From: Candidatus Obscuribacterales bacterium
GTDB taxonomy: Bacteria > Cyanobacteriota > Vampirovibrionia > Obscuribacterales > Obscuribacteraceae
NCBI GenBank assembly: GCA_019750335.1
Contig: JAIEOQ010000007.1
Location: forward strand, 1-64,000
Length of the DNA: 64,000 nt
Direction: 5' to 3'
The notes beneath the pieces were generated by a model that saw nothing but the letters and a program-made list of their open reading frames with translations, had not been told where the DNA came from and did not search any database. The position numbers and the translations under genes were made by a program. Shown here piece after piece: positions 57,637 through 64,000 of this stretch (positions are counted from its first letter, which is position 1; each line of letters begins with the position of its first letter).

Positions 57637-60234
57637 TCATTTTTGACAAAAGCGGGAGGCCAAGGGAGTCTTTTCTTTGGCACTGAAGCGAGCCTTAACT
57701 TGCAACTGTTCCAACGACTGACCAACGCTTTGTTTGGCGCTCTTCAAGTCGCGTTCGCTTAGAAATGAGCGGACATCCTCTTCCCAGTCGCCGGGAAGCA
57801 ACTTGACCGACTCACACATGACTGCCCAATTGCTTTCCGGATAAAGATCTGCCAGCTTATCCCAGTGTTCTTTGATGAAAGACCAGGCGCTTTGGGCGGC
57901 GCCGGGATTGCCGAGTAATCCGCCTAAAACAGAGGGAGAGTCTTGAGTACGAACTACGGTCGGATCAGCCAAATAGCCAAGAGTACGTGAAACAAGAGCA
58001 GGCTCTTGGAAGTGAGCAAGCGCTTGCAAATAGAGCTCATACTCTTGCGGTGTTTTTGCCTTTTGGAAAAGCTGGAAAAGTTCTTCGTAAAGAGTGACAT
58101 CACCGAAATAGGCACAGCTGTTTAGCACCGGTTCGACCAGATTAGGCTGAATCGATTTTGGATCAGCTTTATAAGCCGAATAAACAGCCCGCGCTTTGTT
58201 AAGCGTGTCGCTGTCTTTGCCGATTACAGCCAAAGTTTGGATGATTGAACCGCGCAGTTCCGAATATTTGATTGATTCGTTGCTGTTTGGCGTCCAGCCA
58301 AGACGTTCATGACAGGGTCGAAGCAGATCGCGGACAAAAGCTTCGAATGGTGGTTTATCAGCTTCTGAAAGAATGCCATGAAGTGTTTTCAATCCTTCAA
58401 ACACCCGGCCCCAGACATTCGGATCAGTCTCTTCTTTGAGCAGTGTTGCCAGATCGACGAAAGCAAAAACGCTTTGATCGCCGGCCATCACCTGTGCCCA
58501 TGTATCGGCAACCAAGTTGAATCGTTCAGTGACACTCAATTCAGGAAGAGCTTTTTGGGTGAGGTTTTCTTGCAACGCGCCGGAATAGCTGACACGTACA
58601 AAACTATGACCGCCCGAGTTAAGCAAAACCCATTCCAGACCTTCACCGAGATAAATCGATGTTTCGGCATTGTCGAGCAAAACCCGGTTTTCGATTATGC
58701 CGGCAGCTGTTTTTGCCCGGATGAAGATCGGCACAGTCCAAAGCTTGCTTTCGTCGATAGCTTCACGCAGCAACTTGAAAGGTTTTTGCTTGATCGTGAT
58801 ACTACCTCCGGTATCACCTTCTTGCAGTGTAAGCTGCGGAAAACCTGGAGTGTGAATCCAGTTGTGCATGATTTTGCCGACATCAATACCGGTAGACGTC
58901 TGCAAAGCGTTCCAGAGATCAGCGCCTTCGGTATTGGCGTAAGCGTGACGCTCCATGTACAAAGCGATGCCCTGGCGGAAAGGCTCTTCACCGACATATT
59001 GCTCAAGCATACGCATGAGCCAACAGCCCTTTTCGTAAGTAAGGGTGTCGAACATAGCGGCTGCTTCGCTTGGGTCGTTGACAGTGAATTCAACCGAACG
59101 GGTGGATCGCAGCGCATCCACAGCCATGGCTTTGCTGCGATTGACACAGAATCGTTCCCAGACACCCCAATGCCTTTTCCAAGCGTGCATCGCTTTAGCC
59201 GACATGAAAGTGGCGAAAGCTTCGTTAAGCCAGCTGCCATGCCACCAGCGCATGGTGACCAGATCGCCGAACCACATGTGAGCGATTTCGTGAGCGACTA
59301 CTTCGGCTACCCACTCCAACTCGGCCTGAGAAGCGTGTTCGTGATCGACAAGCAAAGCCGTTTCGCGGAAAATGATGCAACCCAGGTTCTCCATGGCGCC
59401 CATGGAAAAATCAGGGATGGCGACTAAATCCAGCTTTTTGCCGCCCGGATAAGGGCGACCGAAATATTTGTTGAAATAATTCAAACTGAAAGCAGCCATT
59501 TCCAGAGCGAAACGTGCCAAATGTTCTTTGCCAGGAACGCAATGAACCCGCACGTCTACCCCATCGACGCTCAAAGCTTTAGTCGAGGTCATCTTGCCGA
59601 CAATAAAAGCGACGAGGTAGGTGGACATTTTCATCGTGGTGGCAAAATTGACTTGTTTCTTGCCGCCGCCCAGATCCACCACTTCTTGTACTGCGGCGTT
59701 GGAAAGAGCAACAAGCTCTTCGTCCACCCCTAAGGACACAGTGAAAGTGGCTTTGAAATCAGGTTCGTCGAAGCAAGGAAAAGCGCGCCGAGCATCAGTG
59801 GCTTGCAGCTGTGTGCTGGCGATCACTTCTTCTTTGCCGTCGGCGTCTTTGTAGAGACTGCGATAAAAACCGCGCAATTTATCGTTGAGAATACCGCTGA
59901 AACTCAAAGACAAACGCCATTTGCCCTTGCCGATCTTGCCGTTGACTTTGAGGCAGGCACGTTCAAGCTTTTCATCGAGACTGACGGCAGCTTGAAAGCT
60001 TGTGCCGCGATCATTGCTCACCTGAGCGCTGTGTATGACCAGCTCGGCGGCGTTGAGCAAAATAACGTCCGTTGGTTCAAAAACTTCCACTTCGATTGAA
60101 ACAGAGCCAGCAAAGCTTGCTTTGGCGATGTCCGGGATGAGCTTGAGTTCATACGAGGCGGGGATAACATTGCGTGGCAAACGATATTGACTGACGCTGC
60201 AACTGCCGCCGCCAGTGCGATGGTGCATGCACAT
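57637..60234 (-). CDS. M1 family aminopeptidase, tandem paralogue
   Basis: An 865-residue M1 enzyme: GAMEN at 279-283, HEIAH at 315-319, Glu338 in SWLNEAF. The C-terminal helical ERAP1-like domain is present. No signal peptide; the N-terminus is short and carries MCMHHRTGGGSCSVSQ, with Cys and His that could bind metal. It shares collinear sequence with the following gene (KLRGFYRSLYKDA and KLRGFYRSTYKDA). An AAAGGA site precedes the ATG. Duplicated genes may divide peptide specificity. Confidence 0.92.
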   Translation of the reverse strand: MCMHHRTGGGSCSVSQYRLPRNVIPASYELKLIPDIAKASFAGSVSIEVEVFEPTDVILLNAAELVIHSAQVSNDRGTSFQAAVSLDEKLERACLKVNGKIGKGKWRLSLSFSGILNDKLRGFYRSLYKDADGKEEVIASTQLQATDARRAFPCFDEPDFKATFTVSLGVDEELVALSNAAVQEVVDLGGGKKQVNFATTMKMSTYLVAFIVGKMTSTKALSVDGVDVRVHCVPGKEHLARFALEMAAFSLNYFNKYFGRPYPGGKKLDLVAIPDFSMGAMENLGCIIFRETALLVDHEHASQAELEWVAEVVAHEIAHMWFGDLVTMRWWHGSWLNEAFATFMSAKAMHAWKRHWGVWERFCVNRSKAMAVDALRSTRSVEFTVNDPSEAAAMFDTLTYEKGCWLMRMLEQYVGEEPFRQGIALYMERHAYANTEGADLWNALQTSTGIDVGKIMHNWIHTPGFPQLTLQEGDTGGSITIKQKPFKLLREAIDESKLWTVPIFIRAKTAAGIIENRVLLDNAETSIYLGEGLEWVLLNSGGHSFVRVSYSGALQENLTQKALPELSVTERFNLVADTWAQVMAGDQSVFAFVDLATLLKEETDPNVWGRVFEGLKTLHGILSEADKPPFEAFVRDLLRPCHERLGWTPNSNESIKYSELRGSIIQTLAVIGKDSDTLNKARAVYSAYKADPKSIQPNLVEPVLNSCAYFGDVTLYEELFQLFQKAKTPQEYELYLQALAHFQEPALVSRTLGYLADPTVVRTQDSPSVLGGLLGNPGAAQSAWSFIKEHWDKLADLYPESNWAVMCESVKLLPGDWEEDVRSFLSERDLKSAKQSVGQSLEQLQVKARFSAKEKTPLASRFCQK

Positions 60235-60767
60235 AGATTTGTCCTTTCAGAGCTGTTGCTCAAGACAAAAGGTGTTTAAGGCAATAAAAACAATCTGGTT
60301 TGAAGCTCTAAAGATCTCTAACTTACTTATTTGATAAATGCACTGAACAACCTAAAGAGATAGACAAGCTAAAGGCAACCGAGACAAGCCGCTTGGAATC
60401 TGTTTCTTATGCTGCTCTAATCACGGTCTCTGCTCTGCGACATAGCGCGGCTGAGTGAGGCGGCAAAAAGCAACCAGACGGGGGCTGTAAAGGGGTTGTT
60501 TCTTTGAAATTAGAGCATTTTGATTTGCTATTGCTTATGAAAAATAGATACGTTCAGGTCCTCTATAGATATTTATCCGCGAAATAGAAAAAGAACCAAA
60601 AAGTTCACACCGTAATTGTAAAACCAAGGCTTTAGGAATCCAGCTGATTCTTTAGCCTTAAACAGCCTTTTTTGCTTCAACAGCGACCACCTTTGCTGTT
60701 GGGGCTTGTTTTGTCGCGTTCATTTATCTCTAGGCGGGTTTCCTGCCGCAATCATGAGGAATCACCC
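60235..60767. other. Divergent intergenic region, 533 bp
   Basis: It holds the promoters of the M1 pair (minus) and M4 gene (plus). Sequence is A/T-rich with a G-run (about 60479-60486, GACGGGGG). I see no gene, palindrome or known RNA clear enough to call. The ATG at 60672 opens an upstream frame in phase with the M4 gene but has no support. Confidence 0.4.
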
Positions 60768-61883
60768 ATGAAGTTCGAGCGTAGCCATCACGGCATTCTT
60801 CCCCCGTTTATGCTTCTTGAGCTGGATCGCCGTTACGGCGCCACCACCGAATTTATCGATACCCTGGCCACAACCAAACGTTTGTTTGCTGACTCGCCTC
60901 GCCGCGGCAACCATCACTACCACTTCTTGCCGACGGCCTCCGGCTCGAGCAACGGTGAGCGCGAAACTTACGACTGCCAAGGTAAGACCACTCGCCCGGG
61001 CAAAAAGTATCGTTTTGAAAGCGATAAGCCGGGTAGCGATACCGAGGGCAATAACGCTCACGATTTCACGGCCATGGTGCGTGAGTTTTATCTGAAGATT
61101 CACGGTCGCAACTCCATCGATGCTCACGGCATGCCGATGGTAAGTTGCTTCAATTTCGATCGCGACTACAACAATGCATTCTGGGACGGCGCCATGATGA
61201 CTTATGGCCGTCCGCAGAACAACATTTTCAAGTCCTTCGTGCTCCTCGACGTATGCGGTCACGAAATCTCCCACGGTGTCACCGAATTTGTCGCCAACAT
61301 CGAATACTACGGTCAGCCCGGTGCCCTCAACGAGCACTTGTCCGACGTTTTCGGTGAGCTGATCGAACAGTACGCCAACGGTATTACCGTTGACAAAGCG
61401 GACTGGGTGATCGGCAACGGCATCTTCCAGCCCGGCATCAAGGGCACGGGCATTCGCAATATGCTCAACCCCGGTACGGCCTACAACGACCCGTCGCTTG
61501 GTAAGGATCCGCAACCCGGTCACATGCGTGACTACGTCAAGATGTCCGGTGACAACGGCGGTGTGCACTACAACAGCGGCATTCCGAACCGCGCTTTCGC
61601 TCTCTTCGCTCAGGGCGTTGGTGGCAATGCTTGGGAAAAGGCCGGCAAAATCTGGTATGCGGCCCGCACCACTTGCGGTGCGCGGCCGAGCTTCGGCCGT
61701 TTCGCTTACGAAACCGTTGAAGCCTGCAAGCAACTCGGCATGACCAACTTGGTTTCCACTCTCGACAAGGCTTGGAAGGACGTTGGTATTACCCCGTCGA
61801 AGACGGCGGTCGATACCGATACTCCGGCCCCGGGCGGTGCCGACGAGCATGGTCACATCAATCTGCTCGACGCTGTTGCTTAA
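60768..61883 (+). CDS. Protealysin-like M4 metallopeptidase
   Basis: ATG at 60768, with GAGG upstream, gives 371 residues and no signal peptide. The N-terminus contains ILPPFMLLEL, similar to the short propeptide of protealysins. The zinc site is complete: HEISH (165-169), Glu189 in ALNEHLSD at the thermolysin spacing, and His267 in GGVHYNSGIPN (thermolysin His231). Protealysins are intracellular or secreted without a classical signal, and act on proteins including actin in some species. G/C-rich codons. Followed by a terminator and then the 669-residue gene. Confidence 0.93.
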   Translation: MKFERSHHGILPPFMLLELDRRYGATTEFIDTLATTKRLFADSPRRGNHHYHFLPTASGSSNGERETYDCQGKTTRPGKKYRFESDKPGSDTEGNNAHDFTAMVREFYLKIHGRNSIDAHGMPMVSCFNFDRDYNNAFWDGAMMTYGRPQNNIFKSFVLLDVCGHEISHGVTEFVANIEYYGQPGALNEHLSDVFGELIEQYANGITVDKADWVIGNGIFQPGIKGTGIRNMLNPGTAYNDPSLGKDPQPGHMRDYVKMSGDNGGVHYNSGIPNRAFALFAQGVGGNAWEKAGKIWYAARTTCGARPSFGRFAYETVEACKQLGMTNLVSTLDKAWKDVGITPSKTAVDTDTPAPGGADEHGHINLLDAVA

Positions 61884-61922
61884 GCAGCGGCGGTTTTTGT
61901 TCTGTCAGTAACAAGTTCACAA

Positions 61923-61956
61923 AGGCGCCCGGCAACTTCGCCGGGCGCTTCTTTTC
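61923..61956 (+). terminator. M4 gene terminator
   Basis: GCGCCCGGC (61925-61933) and GCCGGGCGC (61940-61948) pair perfectly across six bases, followed by TTCTTTTCTT. It lies about 40 bp past the stop. Confidence 0.88.
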
Positions 61957-61981
61957 TTCAGCTCAGAAGGAACACACAACT

Positions 61982-63991
61982 ATGACGACCAAGCAACAAG
62001 CTGGTGATGAAGCTTCTTTGTCTTTGATGGAAGGCGCTGCTTTGCTGGCAAGCGCCAATCCGTACTATTATGGCCGCTTGACCGGTGAAGATCACACCAG
62101 TCCGCACTGCCGCCGTCCTTTGATTCAGTTGCCCGGTACCGGCAAGCCGCGCTTCGAACTGCCGCCTTCCAACGAGGTGATTCAAGCTTGCGTCGATGCC
62201 ATCGCTCAGATTGCTCAAGTTCAACGTGAACGGGCACGGCAGCAGGGCAGTACCGGCGGTGATGAAGATCGGGCTTTGGGTGGTCAGGAAATCCAATCGG
62301 TGATCGACGGCGAATGTTGCCGCCAGCTTTTGGCTGCAGCACAGAAAGCGCTTTCCGAGCCTGCCCAAGCTTCGCCGAGTCCGCTTGAGTTGATGCAGGC
62401 TAACCAACCGGGTACGGCGCCGGTCGGGCGAACCAATGCCACTCTTTGGGTGGTGATTGGCGGCATCAACAACGTGATGTGGAAGGGTCGCTACGAAGCG
62501 CATATCGCTAACCTTTTCGATCCGCTTTCCGGCGTGGTCGAATGGGCGCGCAAGAATGCGCCGGAAAACCACCAGTTTGTGGTGGAGAGCCTGGACGAAC
62601 ACTGCAAGAACCTGATCGAGCTCACTCGTGAAGTTCTGCCCAGCGTTGTCCATGCCGTGGCTGCTCAGTATCCGAAAGCTTCGGAAGAGCAGTGGATCAA
62701 CGCTGCCGTTCAGCTTCTCAGTCAGCAGCTTGCTGAGCCGCTCTACATTCTGGACATCTGTCTGGATTCGTGGCGCCAACAGCGAGACGGCAAGTACGAT
62801 CAGCTGCCTTTGCTCGAGTTCGTCCTCAGCCAGAACCTGAAGCTCTTCAACGCGCGCAAGACGCAAACCCTGCATACGGGTGACGTTTTCTTGCCGCACT
62901 TCAGCCCGGATGGTCCTTCCACCATCCCCGGTGCGAAGGGTCCGATTGCGGCTCACGTCGTGCAGGTGCCTCATGACGAGCGGGCCATTCTCGTTCTGAT
63001 GATGCTTATCTACCTGCACGAATTCCGCCACAATTATTTCGCCGACGTGGAAGGTCTGCCGGAACAGATGGCCGCGGCGTTGGTGAAAGCCATTGATCGC
63101 GACTATGCTGCCGGTAAGTTTAAGTTCACCTCGGAGACGATCAACATCGGTAAGAAGAAGGTGCGCACGATTGATCTGCTCCGGCAGATTTGCGTGCAAA
63201 CTCTTTCCGAAAACGATGCTGACGTTGCCGCGATTCTGCTTGGCGGTCCGGCTTTCTCGAAGTATTCGATGATTCCGGTCTTTGGCGCTTTCAACTGTCG
63301 TAGCACCGGTGTTTTCGACACCAACACTTTCTTGCGTAACCGGAACTACTTCCAGGTTACGAAGAAGGGCGAGCTGGTTTTCGCTCCGCATATGCCCGAC
63401 TTCCCGCGGGCTTATGTGGTTGGTGCCGCGGCAATCAAAGCTCTCGGCTTTGCCGATCAAGCTCAAGAGTGCCGGGATCTGGCGGTGCAAGCCGCCGGTG
63501 AGCCGGTGCCGAAGAAGGTGATTTGGTTGTCCGCCGATCGCGAAGGACCGTTCAAGGATCTGGTGATCGAAGTTCCTCTTGCGGACTTGGATCAGCTCGG
63601 TGATACGGTCGCCGACGCGATCATCAACAGTGTGCTTGATTGCTTGGGTGGGATGAGCACCCGGGATCAAGTGAACTGGACGGTGAAGGACGAAGAGTTG
63701 GTCAAGAAGTTGGCTGAGGTCATCGTCAAGGGCGGTACCGAGATCCCGGCGGACATCCTTCCCGAGGTGCACTGCAATCACGTGAGTTCCGGCGTCGCTA
63801 TGGCGAACTGGAATCTCTGTGAGAAGGGCGTGCGCGCGGTGCGGGCTGCCATGCAAGCCGAGGCTGGCGGTCGCAAGATGCTTGGTCAGCTGCGTAAGCT
63901 GGTTGCGGAGAAAGAGGCAGCAGCGGTTGCAGCGGTAGCCGCTGCCGTTGCCAGCACTCCTCCGTCGACCGCCGGCGAAGCTGCGAAGTAG
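61982..63991 (+). CDS. Putative zinc metallopeptidase-like protein, 669 aa
   Basis: ATG at 61982 (MTTKQQAGDEASLSLM), with AAGGA upstream, gives 669 residues. I recognise no family over its length. Residues 346-350 read HEFRH, a HExxH zinc motif, in a helix YLHEFRHNYFADVEGLPEQM. About 60 residues later LSENDADVAAILLGG gives Glu410, a possible third ligand of the ExxAD kind seen in ImmA/IrrE-type peptidases. The C-terminus is Ala-rich (KEAAAVAAVAAAVAS). No signal peptide. It lies 98 bp after the M4 protease and shares its G/C-rich codon use; the frame from 61772 is rejected because it would start inside that gene. Confidence 0.75.
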   Translation: MTTKQQAGDEASLSLMEGAALLASANPYYYGRLTGEDHTSPHCRRPLIQLPGTGKPRFELPPSNEVIQACVDAIAQIAQVQRERARQQGSTGGDEDRALGGQEIQSVIDGECCRQLLAAAQKALSEPAQASPSPLELMQANQPGTAPVGRTNATLWVVIGGINNVMWKGRYEAHIANLFDPLSGVVEWARKNAPENHQFVVESLDEHCKNLIELTREVLPSVVHAVAAQYPKASEEQWINAAVQLLSQQLAEPLYILDICLDSWRQQRDGKYDQLPLLEFVLSQNLKLFNARKTQTLHTGDVFLPHFSPDGPSTIPGAKGPIAAHVVQVPHDERAILVLMMLIYLHEFRHNYFADVEGLPEQMAAALVKAIDRDYAAGKFKFTSETINIGKKKVRTIDLLRQICVQTLSENDADVAAILLGGPAFSKYSMIPVFGAFNCRSTGVFDTNTFLRNRNYFQVTKKGELVFAPHMPDFPRAYVVGAAAIKALGFADQAQECRDLAVQAAGEPVPKKVIWLSADREGPFKDLVIEVPLADLDQLGDTVADAIINSVLDCLGGMSTRDQVNWTVKDEELVKKLAEVIVKGGTEIPADILPEVHCNHVSSGVAMANWNLCEKGVRAVRAAMQAEAGGRKMLGQLRKLVAEKEAAAVAAVAAAVASTPPSTAGEAAK

Positions 63992-64000
63992 TCTTGTGTG

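Noticed and set aside
58378..59427. 349-codon plus-strand ORF
   Set aside because: It is antisense to the active-site domain of the M1 aminopeptidase.
60762..61856. 364-codon minus-strand ORF
   Set aside because: It is antisense to the M4 protease, which has every zinc ligand. No product recognisable.
61958..63856. 632-codon minus-strand ORF
   Set aside because: It is antisense to the 669-residue gene, whose G/C-rich codons leave few stops. The product has no domain, while the plus frame has a ribosome site and a HExxH helix.
1..64000. CRISPR arrays, insertion sequences and prophage genes
   Set aside because: No direct-repeat/spacer pattern, transposase, integrase or phage structural gene was seen. 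The only direct repeats are in coding sequence.

Overview
The window carries a bacterial chromosome segment with a complete replication-origin neighbourhood: jag/khpB, yidC, yidD, rnpA and rpmH on the minus strand, diverging from dnaA and dnaN on the plus strand. YidC has a long soluble insertion between its second and third membrane segments, followed by an FLFIN-type stretch, an architecture I know from cyanobacterial YidC. Together with a wax-synthase-like acyltransferase, a beta-oxidation operon, no photosynthesis genes and many Trp-rich or secreted ORFans, this suggests a non-photosynthetic relative of Cyanobacteria (Melainabacteria/Vampirovibrionia, perhaps Obscuribacterales-like). The affiliation is an inference, not proven here.

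Layout. 1-2022: the 5' part of a large Trp-rich membrane protein that runs off the left edge and ends in 69-residue tandem repeats. 2.4-8.3 kb: a DUF2939-like membrane protein, a nucleotide-salvage-like set (Nudix, nucleoside hydrolase, small protein) and a run of small membrane ORFans with a gamma-glutamylcyclotransferase-fold protein. 8.8-13.7 kb: fatty-acid oxidation operon (aldehyde dehydrogenase, thiolase, FadJ-like). 13.8-16.9 kb: secreted helical protein, ORFan, PrcB-like protein and an MBOAT/wax-synthase-type enzyme. 17.1-20 kb: two secreted leucine-rich-repeat paralogues and the 3' stump of a third. 20-24.2 kb: ORFan cluster with a structured intergenic element. 24.5-32.8 kb: clpC, topA, tsaE and two secreted TPR proteins. 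33.5-37.1 kb: a UvrD-like helicase fused to a DUF559-like nuclease domain and zinc ribbons. 38.3-39.9 kb: a glycosyltransferase and a VapBC toxin-antitoxin pair with a readable promoter/operator.

40-46 kb: ORFans, a DUF2071 / 31-residue peptide / methyltransferase operon, and an array of five short membrane proteins, several clearly paralogous. 46.1-52.4 kb: origin region, with three TTTTCTACA boxes between dnaA and dnaN, and a tRNA-Asp. 52.5-64 kb: paired histidine phosphatases, paired M1 aminopeptidases, a protealysin-type M4 protease and a 669-residue protein with an unrecognised HExxH motif.

The best candidates for undescribed biology are the Trp-rich repeat membrane protein, the small-membrane-protein array, the helicase-nuclease-zinc-ribbon fusion, and the M4/HEFRH protease pair. 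All coordinates and translations come from reading the sequence; no database search was possible.
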